Assembly: GCA_965246805.1 (NCBI GenBank)
Contig: CBDFFO010000006.1
Span: 818,678 to 882,677 of the forward strand
Source of the DNA: Schlegelella_A sp965246805
GTDB lineage: Bacteria > Pseudomonadota > Gammaproteobacteria > Burkholderiales > Burkholderiaceae_C
Direction of reading: 5' to 3'
DNA: 64,000 bases
Part shown: positions 45,497 through 54,334 of the stretch, piece after piece
Layout: every line of letters begins with the position of its first letter
How positions within the stretch are numbered: the first letter of the stretch is position 1
Notes under the pieces: generated by a model
What the model was told of the DNA's origin: nothing
Seen by the model: only the letters and a program-made list of their open reading frames with translations
Database searches by the model: none
Program-made: the position numbers and the translations under genes

Positions 45497-46111
45497 TCAC
45501 CCGACGCCGTCGCTGGCGAGCGGATCGATGCCGGCTTCGCGCAGCATCGCGCAGGTCTTGATCATCGGCAGACCGACGAGCGCAGTCGCATCGTCGGACT
45601 CGATCGCATCGAGCAGGGCGATGCCGAGCGACTCCGACTTGGCGCTGCCGGCGCAGTCGTAAGGCTCGTCGAGGATCAGGTAGCGCTCGATTTCGGCGTC
45701 GCTCAACGCGCGAACGCGCACGGTCACGGGCACCACCGCGACCCGCTCGAAACCGGTCGCCCGACACACCACCGCGACGCCGGTCTGGAACACCACCGTC
45801 TTGCCGCTCATCGCGCGCAACTGCTCCACCGCTCGCTCGTGCGAACCGGGCTTGCCGAGCGGCGCGCCATCGAGGTCGGCGACCTGGTCGGCGCCGATCA
45901 CGACGGCATCGGGGTGGCGCGAGGCGACCTCGTTCGCCTTCGCGAGGGCCAAACGCCTCGCAGTGTCGCGCGGTGCTTCGCGCAGCAGCGGTGTCTCGTC
46001 GAGTCGCGGCGCCTCGACCGTGAACGGCAGTCGCAGGCGTTCGAGCAATTCGCGTCGATAGCGCGAGGTCGAGGCGAGGACGAGCCGGTGCGGAGCAACC
46101 ATCGAAGTCAT
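45497..46111 (-). CDS. Maf-family nucleoside triphosphate pyrophosphatase (YceF-like)
   Basis: A 204-residue Maf protein. LVLASTSRYRRELLERL is the N-terminal phosphate-binding motif, ADQVADLDG and GKPGSHERAVEQLRAMSG follow, and CAGSAKSESLG is the specificity loop closest to the YceF type, which hydrolyses m7GTP. It is a house-cleaning enzyme in the cytosol. The ATG at 46111 is used; a second ATG at 46102 fits equally. It is divergent from yceD with about 55 bases between. Confidence 0.92.
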   Translation of the reverse strand: MTSMVAPHRLVLASTSRYRRELLERLRLPFTVEAPRLDETPLLREAPRDTARRLALAKANEVASRHPDAVVIGADQVADLDGAPLGKPGSHERAVEQLRAMSGKTVVFQTGVAVVCRATGFERVAVVPVTVRVRALSDAEIERYLILDEPYDCAGSAKSESLGIALLDAIESDDATALVGLPMIKTCAMLREAGIDPLASDGVG

Positions 46112-46165
46112 TGTTGCATCGGGCTCGCGGCGCTCTCGATCCGTCGCGGCTCGATACACTGGCTC

Positions 46166-46714
46166 ATGGTGACCCGCGCTGTCGATCCACGCCGTCTCGA
46201 CGTCGAGACATACGCCACCGACGGCGGCCATCTCGAAGGCGCCTGGCCGAACGATGGTTTCGGGCGGCTCGCCTCTTCGACCCTCCGAACGGCCGATGGC
46301 ACACCGTTACCCGACGTCACGTGGTCGGCCCGGTTCGAGGCCCGGCCAGCACCGGGCGGCGAGGCCGACGCCTGGCTTTCGCTGCGCGCGCACGCCGACG
46401 TGGTGCTCGAGTGCCAGCGGTGCCTCGCGCCGATGCCGTTCGCGATCCGCATCGATCGTGAATTCCGATTCGCTCCTAGCGAAGACGCGGCAGCAGAACT
46501 CGACGCCGAAGACGAGGAGCACGACGTGCTCGCCACGTCGCGAGCCTTCGACCTGCAAGAGTTGCTCGAAGACGAACTCCTGCTCGCGTTGCCGATCGTG
46601 CCGCGTCACGACGTGTGCCCGCAACCGCTGGTCGCCGACGACGGCATCGACGAGCCGCTGCCGAATCCCTTTGCGGCCCTCGCGGGCTGGAAGCGCCGCG
46701 AGCCCGGTAACTGA
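46166..46714 (+). CDS. YceD/DUF177 protein upstream of rpmF
   Basis: A 182-residue protein of the DUF177 (YceD) family with the LECQRCLAPM motif near residue 78 and a later cysteine in HDVCPQPL. Acidic residues dominate the middle. The family is tightly linked to rpmF across bacteria and is thought to help ribosome or 23S rRNA biogenesis. The ATG at 46166 matches the normal N terminus; the longer upstream frame is a shadow of maf. rpmF begins 144 bases downstream. Confidence 0.9.
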   Translation: MVTRAVDPRRLDVETYATDGGHLEGAWPNDGFGRLASSTLRTADGTPLPDVTWSARFEARPAPGGEADAWLSLRAHADVVLECQRCLAPMPFAIRIDREFRFAPSEDAAAELDAEDEEHDVLATSRAFDLQELLEDELLLALPIVPRHDVCPQPLVADDGIDEPLPNPFAALAGWKRREPGN

Positions 46715-46762
46715 CCCGGGCCCGCGAGCCGACGACCGGCCCGCCGCGCTAGCGGGCGTGGC

Positions 46763-46768
46763 TATAAT
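46763..46768 (+). promoter_or_regulatory. -10 element upstream of rpmF
   Basis: A perfect TATAAT lies 91 bases before the rpmF ATG in an otherwise GC-rich gap. No clear TTGACA-like -35 is seen, which is common in this order. It would start a transcript for rpmF and the fatty-acid genes near 46775. Confidence 0.5.
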
Positions 46769-46858
46769 CTTCGGCTTTACGCGATTTGCCCGGCTGCACC
46801 GCCGGCGCACGCAAGATACCGCACCTGGAAGTTTCTTCCGGCGCACCAGGAGATCTCC

Positions 46859-47041
46859 ATGGCCGTTCAACAGAACAAGAAGTCGCCCTCGAAGCGCGGC
46901 ATGCACCGCGCGCACTACGCGCTCCAGACGCCGGGCACGGCCGTCGAGCCGACCACTGGCGAGGCTCACCTGCGCCACCACATCAGCCCGACCGGCTTCT
47001 ACCGCGGCCGCAAGGTCCTGAAGACCAAGGCAGACGCCTGA
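46859..47041 (+). CDS. rpmF: 50S ribosomal protein L32
   Basis: A 60-residue basic protein with the L32 pattern: MAVQQNKKSPSKRGMHRAHY at the N terminus and a HISPTGFYRGRKVL tail. This version lacks the four zinc-binding cysteines, as is usual for proteobacterial L32. CCAGGAGA lies before the ATG at good spacing. It is followed 28 bases later by plsX. Confidence 0.97.
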   Translation: MAVQQNKKSPSKRGMHRAHYALQTPGTAVEPTTGEAHLRHHISPTGFYRGRKVLKTKADA

Positions 47042-47069
47042 TTCGTTGACGGCAACCGGCTCGCAGGGC

Positions 47070-48152
47070 GTGCCTTACGAGATCCGTCTCGCGGTCGATT
47101 GCATGGGCGGTGATCACGGTCCATCCGTGACCTTGCCCGCCTGCAGGGCGTTTCTCGAGAGGCACCAAGACGCCGAGCTCATCCTCGTCGGCCGCGCCGC
47201 CGCGCTGCGGAGCGCAAGGGGCTGGCCACGATGCACGATCGTCGACGCGACCGAAGTGGTCGAGATGACCGATTCACTCGAAGTCGCTCTGCGCCGCAAG
47301 AAAGACTCATCGCTGCGGGTCGCGGTGTCGCAAGTGAAACCCGGCCCCTCCGGCGCCGCGCCGGCACAGGCCTGTGTGTCGGCCGGCAACACCGCGGCAT
47401 TGATGGCGGTCTCGCGCTATGTGTTGAAGACCATCGACGGCATCGACCGCCCCGCGATCGCCACCGTGATGCCGAACCAGCGCGACGGCTTCACAACCGT
47501 GCTCGACCTCGGCGCCAACATCGATTGCTCGGCCGAAAACCTGCTGCAGTTCGCGGTCATGGGCAGCGCGCTCGTCGCGTCGGTCGAGGGCAAGGAAGAG
47601 CCGACTGTCGGCCTCCTTAACATCGGCGAAGAAGCGATCAAGGGTGGCGAGACCATCAAGCTCGCCGGTGAACTGATGCGCGCCGCGGCCGCGAGCAAAC
47701 TCATCAATTTCCACGGCAACGTCGAAGGCAACGACATCTTCAAGGGCACCACCGACATCGTCGTCTGCGATGGCTTCGTTGGCAACGTCGCGTTGAAAAC
47801 GGCCGAGGGACTGGCGACGATGCTCACGTCGTTCATCAAGCAGGAGTTCACCCGCAACCTCGGCACGCGCATCGCGGCGCTCGTCGCCTCACCGGTCCTC
47901 AATCATTTCAAGCACCGGGTCGACCATCGCCGCTACAACGGCGCCGCCCTGCTCGGATTGCGCGGTTTGGTCTTCAAAAGTCACGGTTCGGCCGATGCGT
48001 TTGCCTTCGAGCAAGCACTCAATCGTGCCTATGATGCGGCGCGTAACGGCTTGCTCGACCGCGTGCGCGCGCGGATCCTCGCGACTCTGGCGGCCATGCC
48101 GGCCGCCCGCGTCGAGGCGGAATCTGTCGCGTTCGCGGTTTCCGCGTCTTGA
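47070..48152 (+). CDS. plsX: Phosphate acyltransferase PlsX
   Basis: About 360 residues. The N terminus IRLAVDCMGGDHGP is the PlsX signature, followed by SAGNTAALM and the GNVEGNDIF region. It converts acyl-ACP to acyl-phosphate for phospholipid synthesis at the membrane. There is no suitable ATG: the first in-frame ATG lies inside the conserved signature. GTG at 47070 or TTG at 47046 must be used; GTG is chosen here without a clear ribosome site. The stop overlaps fabH (TGATG). Confidence 0.92.
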   Translation: MPYEIRLAVDCMGGDHGPSVTLPACRAFLERHQDAELILVGRAAALRSARGWPRCTIVDATEVVEMTDSLEVALRRKKDSSLRVAVSQVKPGPSGAAPAQACVSAGNTAALMAVSRYVLKTIDGIDRPAIATVMPNQRDGFTTVLDLGANIDCSAENLLQFAVMGSALVASVEGKEEPTVGLLNIGEEAIKGGETIKLAGELMRAAAASKLINFHGNVEGNDIFKGTTDIVVCDGFVGNVALKTAEGLATMLTSFIKQEFTRNLGTRIAALVASPVLNHFKHRVDHRRYNGAALLGLRGLVFKSHGSADAFAFEQALNRAYDAARNGLLDRVRARILATLAAMPAARVEAESVAFAVSAS

Positions 48153-49141
48153 TGACATCGTCTCTACCGGGATATTCGCGCATCACGGGCACCGGCAGCT
48201 TTTTGCCGGGTTCGGCCATTTCCAATGCGGCGCTGACCGAGCGGTTGGCGGCGACCGGTGTCGAAACCTCCGATCAGTGGATCGTTGAGCGCACCGGCAT
48301 TCGGGCACGTCATTTCGCCGATGCCGGCGTGATGTGCAGCGACCTCGCCGTCGAAGCCGCTCGGCTCGCGCTCGCAGCCGCCGATTGCGACGCGAAGAGC
48401 ATCGACCTCGTCATCGTCGCCACTTCGACGCCGGACATGGTGTTCCCGTCGTCGGCCTGCATCGTGCAGCACAAGCTCGGCATCCACGGCTGCGCCGCGT
48501 TCGACGTGCAGGCGGTGTGCGCCGGGTTCATCTACGCGCTCAGCGTCGCCGACTCGATGGTGCGCACCGGGGCCGCGAAGAAGGCGCTCGTGATCGGCGC
48601 CGAGGTGTTCTCGCGGATCCTCGATTTCAACGACCGCACCACCTGCGTGTTGTTCGGCGATGGCGCCGGCGCCGTGGTCCTGGAAGCGAGCGAAACCCCC
48701 GGCATCCTCGCGACCGAACTGCATGCCGACGGTCGATACGTCGATATCCTCTGCGTGCCCGGCCACGTGTCGGGCGGTCAGGTGCTGGGCGACCCGCTGT
48801 TGAAGATGGACGGCCCGGCCGTGTTCAAGCTCGCCGTCGGCGTGCTCGAGCAGGTCGCCCGCGAAGTGCTCGTGAAGGCCGACCGCACCGAGGCCGACAT
48901 CGATTGGCTCATCCCGCACCAGGCCAACATCCGCATCATGCAGAGCACGGCGAAGAAGCTGAAGCTCGGCGCCGACAAGCTCGTCGTCACGGTCGATCGG
49001 CACGGCAACACGTCGGCCGCATCGATCCCGCTCGCGCTCGACGAGTCGGTGCGAAGCGGCAAGATCCGTCGCGGCGACACCGTGATGCTCGAAGGCGTCG
49101 GCGGTGGCTTCACGTGGGGCGCCGCGCTGCTCGACCTTTGA
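48152..49141 (+). CDS. fabH: 3-oxoacyl-ACP synthase III (FabH)
   Basis: A 329-residue thiolase-fold enzyme. The catalytic triad is visible: Cys123 in AVCAGFIYAL, His in LIPHQANIRI and Asn in HGNTSAASIP. It condenses acetyl-CoA with malonyl-ACP to begin fatty-acid synthesis. The start shares a base with the plsX stop. A TTG three bases upstream is also in frame. fabD follows after 40 bases. Confidence 0.97.
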   Translation: MTSSLPGYSRITGTGSFLPGSAISNAALTERLAATGVETSDQWIVERTGIRARHFADAGVMCSDLAVEAARLALAAADCDAKSIDLVIVATSTPDMVFPSSACIVQHKLGIHGCAAFDVQAVCAGFIYALSVADSMVRTGAAKKALVIGAEVFSRILDFNDRTTCVLFGDGAGAVVLEASETPGILATELHADGRYVDILCVPGHVSGGQVLGDPLLKMDGPAVFKLAVGVLEQVAREVLVKADRTEADIDWLIPHQANIRIMQSTAKKLKLGADKLVVTVDRHGNTSAASIPLALDESVRSGKIRRGDTVMLEGVGGGFTWGAALLDL

Positions 49142-49181
49142 GCGCGCCTGTACGCGCGTTCACCCACCTCATCGTGCAACC

Positions 49182-50126
49182 ATGGCTTCGACTCCCTTCG
49201 CATTCGTGTTTCCCGGCCAAGGCTCGCAGGCGGTCGGCATGCTCGATGCGTGGACAGGCCGCGCTGTCGTGCAGGCGACGCTGGCCGAGGCATCTGACGC
49301 GCTCGACATCGATCTCGCGCGGCTGATCCGTGAAGGCCCGAAGGAACAGCTCGATCTGACCACCCACACGCAGCCTTTGATGCTGGCTGCGGGCATCGCT
49401 TGCTACCGCGCGTGGCTGGCCGAGACCGGCCTGACGCCGGCCGTCGTGGCGGGCCACTCGCTCGGTGAATACAGTGCGCTGGTCGCGGCTGGCGCGATCG
49501 CCTTCACGGACGCGTTGCCGCTGGTGCGCTTTCGCGCGCAGGCGATGCAGGAAGCGGTGCCGGTCGGTGTCGGCGCCATGGCCGCGATCCTCGGGCTCGA
49601 CGCGCAAAAGGTGTGTGAGGGTTGCGCCACCGTCGCGCGCGAAAGCGGCGAGGCGGTGGAGGCTGTCAATTTCAACGACCCGGGCCAGACCGTGATCGCC
49701 GGCAGCAAGGCCGGGGTCGCGCTGGCCTGCGAGGCGCTGAAAGCCGCGGGCGCGAAGCGCGCGCTGATGCTGGCCGTCTCGGCGCCGTTTCATTCCAGCT
49801 TGATGAAACCGGCGGCCGATCGTCTCCAGCGCCGCCTGAGCGAGACGACCATCGCCACGCCGAAGATGCCGGTCGTCGACAACGTCGATGTGAAGGTCGA
49901 GACCGACCCCGATGCGATTCGCGACGCGCTGTATCGCCAGGCGTTCGGCCCGGTGCGCTGGGTCGAGACCATTAGCGCCATCAAGGCGCGCGGCATCACG
50001 CACATTTTCGAATGCGGGCCGGGCAAGGTGCTCGCAGGCCTCACCAGGCGCATCGATCCGGAGCTCGTTGCCTCGGCGGTTTTCGATCCGGCGACGATCA
50101 CTTCCACACGGGCTTTGCTGAGATGA
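49182..50126 (+). CDS. fabD: Malonyl-CoA:ACP transacylase
   Basis: A 314-residue enzyme. FVFPGQGSQAVGM is the N-terminal motif, GHSLGEYSAL holds the nucleophile Ser93, and PFHSSLMKPA carries the catalytic histidine. It transfers malonyl groups to ACP. The ATG at 49182 is preferred over upstream alternatives because it gives the normal N terminus. The stop overlaps fabG by four bases (ATGA). Confidence 0.97.
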   Translation: MASTPFAFVFPGQGSQAVGMLDAWTGRAVVQATLAEASDALDIDLARLIREGPKEQLDLTTHTQPLMLAAGIACYRAWLAETGLTPAVVAGHSLGEYSALVAAGAIAFTDALPLVRFRAQAMQEAVPVGVGAMAAILGLDAQKVCEGCATVARESGEAVEAVNFNDPGQTVIAGSKAGVALACEALKAAGAKRALMLAVSAPFHSSLMKPAADRLQRRLSETTIATPKMPVVDNVDVKVETDPDAIRDALYRQAFGPVRWVETISAIKARGITHIFECGPGKVLAGLTRRIDPELVASAVFDPATITSTRALLR

Positions 50127-50893
50127 GCGATGACACCCCGACCGCCAGCGCGTCCAGACCGATCGAGTACCGCGTCGCGCTGGTGACCGGCGCATCCCGC
50201 GGCATCGGCAAGGCGATCGCGCTCACGCTGGCCGAGCAGGGCATGATGGTGATCGGTACCGCCACCACCGCGGCGGGCGCGCAGGGCGTGACCGATGCGC
50301 TCGCGTCGTTCGGCGGCGCGGGCATCGCGCTCGACGTGAACGACGGCGGGGCGGTGATCGCGGCCGTCGATGAGATCGTCGCCCGGCACGGCGGCTTGCA
50401 CGTTCTCGTCAACAACGCCGGCATCACGCGCGACATGCTTTCGCTGCGCATGAAAGACGACGACTGGTCGGCGGTGCTCGACACGAATCTCACCGCGGTC
50501 TTTCGCGTCAGCCGCGCGGTGATACGGCCGATGATGAAGCAGCGCTACGGTCGCATCATCAACATCACATCGGTGGTCGGCGCGAGCGGCAATGCCGGTC
50601 AGGCCAACTACGCCGCCTCAAAGGCGGGCGTGGCCGGCATGACACGGGCACTGGCGCGCGAGCTCGGCAGTCGCGGCATCACCGTCAACTGCGTCGCGCC
50701 GGGTTTCATCGAGACCGACATGACGAAAGCGCTCGCCCCGGCGCAATCGGCCGCGCTGCTGGGACAGATTCCGCTCGGCAGGCTCGGCCAGGCCAGCGAA
50801 GTCGCTCATGCGGTGGCGTTTCTCGCGTCGGCGCAGGCGGGTTACGTCACGGGCACCGAACTGCACGTCAATGGCGGCATGTTCATGAGTTGA
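50123..50893 (+). CDS. fabG: 3-oxoacyl-ACP reductase
   Basis: A 256-residue SDR. The cofactor motif TGASRGIGKAIA is at about residues 22-33, NNAGITRD follows, the catalytic Ser lies in NITSVVG, and Tyr/Lys in NYAASKAG. It reduces 3-oxoacyl-ACP with NADPH. A roughly 15-residue Ser/Thr/Pro-rich N-terminal extension precedes the fold. Start and fabD stop overlap. acpP follows after 59 bases. Confidence 0.97.
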   Translation: MSDDTPTASASRPIEYRVALVTGASRGIGKAIALTLAEQGMMVIGTATTAAGAQGVTDALASFGGAGIALDVNDGGAVIAAVDEIVARHGGLHVLVNNAGITRDMLSLRMKDDDWSAVLDTNLTAVFRVSRAVIRPMMKQRYGRIINITSVVGASGNAGQANYAASKAGVAGMTRALARELGSRGITVNCVAPGFIETDMTKALAPAQSAALLGQIPLGRLGQASEVAHAVAFLASAQAGYVTGTELHVNGGMFMS

Positions 50894-50917
50894 GGCGCGA
50901 GGCCGAAGCCGTAGAAT
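50890..50917 (+). promoter_or_regulatory. Candidate acpP promoter
   Basis: TTGAGG at 50890-50895 overlaps the fabG stop, and TAGAAT lies at 50912-50917, 16 bases apart. This is a reasonable sigma-70 pair with an expected start near 50924. The -10 sits inside a small dyad (GTAGAATCTTCTAC). A separate promoter would explain high ACP output, as known for E. coli acpP. Confidence 0.5.
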
Positions 50918-50952
50918 CTTCTACAACTTTGTTAACACTCCCGGAGGAGTAC

Positions 50953-51195
50953 ATGAGCGACATCGAAGCCCGCGTCAAGAAGATCATTGCCGAACAACTC
51001 GGTGTGCCCGAGGCCGACGTGGCGAACGAGAAGGCTTTCGTTGCCGACCTGGGCGCTGACTCGCTCGACACCGTCGAGCTGGTGATGGCTCTTGAAGACG
51101 AGTTCGGCATCGAAATCCCCGACGAAGAAGCCGAGAAGATCACCACCGTGCAGAACGCGATCGACTACGCCACCAAGAACCAGAAGGCGGCCTGA
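50953..51195 (+). CDS. acpP: Acyl carrier protein
   Basis: An 80-residue acidic four-helix carrier. Ser37 in GADSLDTVEL is the phosphopantetheine attachment site, modified by the AcpS encoded at the end of this window. CCGGAGGAG lies just before the ATG, a strong ribosome site suited to a very abundant protein. fabF follows after 23 bases. Confidence 0.98.
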   Translation: MSDIEARVKKIIAEQLGVPEADVANEKAFVADLGADSLDTVELVMALEDEFGIEIPDEEAEKITTVQNAIDYATKNQKAA

Positions 51196-51218
51196 GTCTG
51201 CAGGGTCTGAATTCGAGA

Positions 51219-52460
51219 ATGAATCGCCGAGTCGTCATCACCGGCCTGGGCCTCGTCAGTCCGGTGGGCAATTCGGTCGAGGAAGGTTGGGCGAACATCG
51301 TCGGGGGCCGCACCGGTATCGCCAACATCACGAAGTTCGACGCCTCGCCTTATTCGTGTCACTTCGCCGGCGAGGTCAAGAACTTCAACGTCGGCGACTA
51401 CTTGCCCGTGAAGGAAGCTCGGCACATGGCCGAGTTCATCCACTACGGCGTGGCCGCATCGATGCAGGCGGTTCGCGATGCCGGACTGCCCACCAACAGC
51501 GAACTCAGCCAGGAGGAGTCAGAGCGCATCGGCTGCCTGGTGAGTTCGGGCATTGGCGGCTTGCCGCTCATCGAAGACACGCACACAGAACTCGCGGCCC
51601 GCGGCCCCCGGCGCATCACGCCGTTCTTCGTTCCCGCGTCGATCATCAACATGATCTCGGGGCATGTGTCGATCCAGCTCGGGTTCAAGGGCCCGAACCT
51701 CGCGATCGTCACTGCCTGCACCACCGGGCTGCACAGCATCGGCATGGCCGGCCGTCTGATCGAATACGGCGACGCCGACGTGATGATCGCCGGCGGCTCC
51801 GAAGCCACGATCTCTCCGCTCGGCCTGGGCGGCTTCGCGGCCGCGCGCGCGCTCTCGACGCGCAACGACGATCCGGCCACCGCATCGCGCCCATGGGACC
51901 GCGATCGCGATGGCTTCGTGCTCGGCGAGGGCGCTGGCGTGGTCGTGCTCGAAGAATACGAACACGCGAAGCGACGCGGGGCGAAGATGTATGCCGAGGT
52001 CGTCGGCTTCGGCATGAGCTCGGACGCCTTCCACATGACCGCGCCCGATGTCGACGGACCCAAGCGCTCCATGCTCTCGGCATTGCGCACGGCCGGCCTC
52101 AACCCCGACCAGGTCGACTACTTGAACGCGCACGGCACCTCGACGCCGATCGGCGACCTGAACGAATCGAACGCGATCAAGCTCGCGTTCGGCGCCCACA
52201 CGAAGAAGCTCGTCGTCAACTCGACCAAGTCGATGACCGGCCACCTGCTGGGCGGTGCCGGCGGAGTAGAGTCGGTTTTCACCGCGTTGGCGCTGCACCA
52301 CCAGGTCTCGCCACCGACCATCAACGTCTTCCACCAGGACCCGGCGTGCGATCTCGACATCTGCGCGAACACGGCGCGCGACATGAAGATCGACTACGCG
52401 ATGAAGAATAACTTCGGGTTCGGCGGAACCAACGGTACGCTCGTCTTTAAACGGGTCTGA
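51219..52460 (+). CDS. fabF: 3-oxoacyl-ACP synthase II
   Basis: A 413-residue ketosynthase. The nucleophile Cys167 lies in TACTTGLHS, the two histidines in NAHGTSTP and SMTGHLLGGAG, and the C-terminal block is NNFGFGGTNGTLVF. It elongates acyl-ACP with malonyl-ACP. Length and motifs are standard. It closes the fab group and is followed 21 bases later by a small membrane protein gene. Confidence 0.98.
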   Translation: MNRRVVITGLGLVSPVGNSVEEGWANIVGGRTGIANITKFDASPYSCHFAGEVKNFNVGDYLPVKEARHMAEFIHYGVAASMQAVRDAGLPTNSELSQEESERIGCLVSSGIGGLPLIEDTHTELAARGPRRITPFFVPASIINMISGHVSIQLGFKGPNLAIVTACTTGLHSIGMAGRLIEYGDADVMIAGGSEATISPLGLGGFAAARALSTRNDDPATASRPWDRDRDGFVLGEGAGVVVLEEYEHAKRRGAKMYAEVVGFGMSSDAFHMTAPDVDGPKRSMLSALRTAGLNPDQVDYLNAHGTSTPIGDLNESNAIKLAFGAHTKKLVVNSTKSMTGHLLGGAGGVESVFTALALHHQVSPPTINVFHQDPACDLDICANTARDMKIDYAMKNNFGFGGTNGTLVFKRV

Positions 52461-52481
52461 GCGCCTCGCCGCGCCGCGCCG

Positions 52482-52997
52482 ATGCGCGCCTCACCGCCGC
52501 TCCTGGTTCAGTTGAACGGCTTTCGCGTTTGGCGTGGACTGGTTGCGGCGGCTGGCTCGCTCGCCATGGCCACGCTGACGACTTGGGCCAGCACGGCCTC
52601 CGAACAGCGTGCGCAGACAGCCTGGGTGGTGTGGTTGGCGGGGGTCGCGGCCATCGGTTTTGCCGTGCGATGGCTCTGGACCGTGCCGACTCGTCCCCGC
52701 CAGCTGCTCTGGGACGGCCGAACCTGGCACGTGTCGGCGGCGCGTTCGAGCGCGATCGATGCCTCGATGACGGGGCGCATCGACATCGCGATCGACGTCG
52801 GAGCCTGGATGTTGTTGAAGTTTCGTCCGGATGCCTGGCTCCGCACCGCGCGCGACGAACGCCGACGGGTGATCTGGCTGCCCGCCGAACGCCTCGCCGC
52901 GCCCTTCGAGTGGCACGCGCTGCGTTACACGCTCTACGGCAACGCCCAACAAGCACCGGGGGTGCCACCCATCCCTTCGCCAGGGCCGGATGCATGA
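52482..52997 (+). CDS. Hypothetical membrane protein between fabF and rpoE
   Basis: A 171-residue protein with two hydrophobic segments near residues 18-38 and 46-66, then a soluble C-terminal part with a run of Trp and Arg residues (LLWDGRTWHVS, MLLKFRPDAW). No family is recognised. Similar genes occupy this site in other Burkholderiales. Its stop overlaps the rpoE start (ATGA), so translation is likely coupled and a link to envelope control is possible but not shown. Confidence 0.8.
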   Translation: MRASPPLLVQLNGFRVWRGLVAAAGSLAMATLTTWASTASEQRAQTAWVVWLAGVAAIGFAVRWLWTVPTRPRQLLWDGRTWHVSAARSSAIDASMTGRIDIAIDVGAWMLLKFRPDAWLRTARDERRRVIWLPAERLAAPFEWHALRYTLYGNAQQAPGVPPIPSPGPDA

Positions 52998-53602
52998 GCG
53001 GCCCGGACGCCGATGCGCCGCTCGTCGAGCGGGTCAAGCGAGGTGACGTCAAGGCGTTCGAGATGCTCGTCGTGAAATACCAGCGCCGCGTCGAACGCCT
53101 GATCGGGCGCATGGTTCGGGACGTCGATCGCGTACCTGACATCGCTCAAGAAACCTTCATCCGGGCTTATCGTGCGATTCCGCAGTTCCGCGGCGAGAGC
53201 GCGTTCTACACCTGGCTTTATCGGATTGCCGTCAACACCGCGAAAAAGACGTTGATGGACATGAAGCGGGACCCGCTGGTGCTCGAATCGGCCCGCGCCG
53301 GCCGCGACGATGACGACGAACCGCCACGGGCGGAGAATGAAATCAGCGACGGCGAAACGCCCGATTCGGTACTGGCGAGCAAACAGATTGCCAACGCGGT
53401 GAACTTTGCGATCGAAGCGTTGTCCGATGAATTGCGCCAGGCCATCACGCTGCGGGAGATCGAAGGTCTGAGTTACGAGGAGATCGCCGAAGCGATGAAT
53501 TGCCCGATCGGCACCGTGCGGTCGCGGATCTTTCGAGCCCGCGAGGCGATTGCCGAGCGCCTGAGGCCGTTGCTCGATACGCGCGAAGGAGAACGCTGGT
53601 AA
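52994..53602 (+). CDS. rpoE: RNA polymerase sigma factor RpoE
   Basis: A 202-residue ECF sigma factor. Region 2 covers about residues 20-95 (FEMLVVKYQRRVERL, DIAQETFIRAYRA) and region 4 about 140-190 (ITLREIEGLSYEEIAEAMNCPIGTVRSRI). An acidic linker with DDDDEPPRAE lies between. It directs the envelope-stress response and is held by RseA, encoded next. The ATG overlapping the previous stop gives the usual length. Confidence 0.96.
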   Translation: MSGPDADAPLVERVKRGDVKAFEMLVVKYQRRVERLIGRMVRDVDRVPDIAQETFIRAYRAIPQFRGESAFYTWLYRIAVNTAKKTLMDMKRDPLVLESARAGRDDDDEPPRAENEISDGETPDSVLASKQIANAVNFAIEALSDELRQAITLREIEGLSYEEIAEAMNCPIGTVRSRIFRAREAIAERLRPLLDTREGERW

Positions 53603-53653
53603 CGGCGCCTTTCGCAGCGGGTGGGGTTGGACATAACGTTTGGAGAACATGAC

Positions 53654-54334
53654 ATGCTCACGCGCATCACGGGAACCGTCGATCCGGAATGCCTTTCGGC
53701 ACTCGTCGACGGTGAAATCGACGAAGCCGAGCTGACGGGCGCTTGCGAGGCATGGCGCGTCGACGGGGTCGTCCGCGCGACCTGGCATTCGTACCAGTTG
53801 ATCGGCGACGTGCTGCGTTCCGACGACCTTGCTTCGGATGCGAGCCACGACTGCTCGTTCCTGACCGCATTGCGCGGTCGGCTGGCAATCGAGCCGGTGG
53901 TGTTGGCGCCGCCCGCGCCGGCAGGTCCGAAAGACGCGGTCGCCGGACGTGCCCCATTTGTCGACGAATCGCTAACGACGGTCCTTGCGCCTCGTGCCGC
54001 CGCTCGGCGGTCTCGTCCCGCATGGGCGATGCCGTCGGCGGTGGCGGCGGGTTTCGTGCTCGTCGTCGGAACCTTCACGGTCATGCGCAGCGGCGCTCCG
54101 CCACCCGATGCCGGCACAGTCGCCGTGGCGGCAGTCGACCCGGGGACGGTCACGCGAGCGGCCCTCGCGAAGACCGACCCGCTGACCGCCGGCGCGACCG
54201 CGGACGGCCCGGTGCTGCGTGACGCGCGACTCGACCGCTACCTCGACGCGCACAAGCAGTTCGCCGGCTCGTCGGCGCTCGGCGCGCCGTCGGCGTTCCT
54301 GCGCAGCGCGACGGTCGACTCCTCGGCCCGGTGA
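53654..54334 (+). CDS. rseA: Anti-sigma-E factor RseA
   Basis: A 226-residue single-pass membrane protein. The N-terminal cytoplasmic domain (ECLSALVDGEIDEAEL) binds RpoE. A membrane segment follows at about residues 133-152, then a periplasmic tail with DARLDRYLDAHKQFAG. Regulated cleavage would release RpoE. GGAG lies 8 bases before the chosen ATG. The stop overlaps rseB (GTGA). Confidence 0.92.
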   Translation: MLTRITGTVDPECLSALVDGEIDEAELTGACEAWRVDGVVRATWHSYQLIGDVLRSDDLASDASHDCSFLTALRGRLAIEPVVLAPPAPAGPKDAVAGRAPFVDESLTTVLAPRAAARRSRPAWAMPSAVAAGFVLVVGTFTVMRSGAPPPDAGTVAVAAVDPGTVTRAALAKTDPLTAGATADGPVLRDARLDRYLDAHKQFAGSSALGAPSAFLRSATVDSSAR

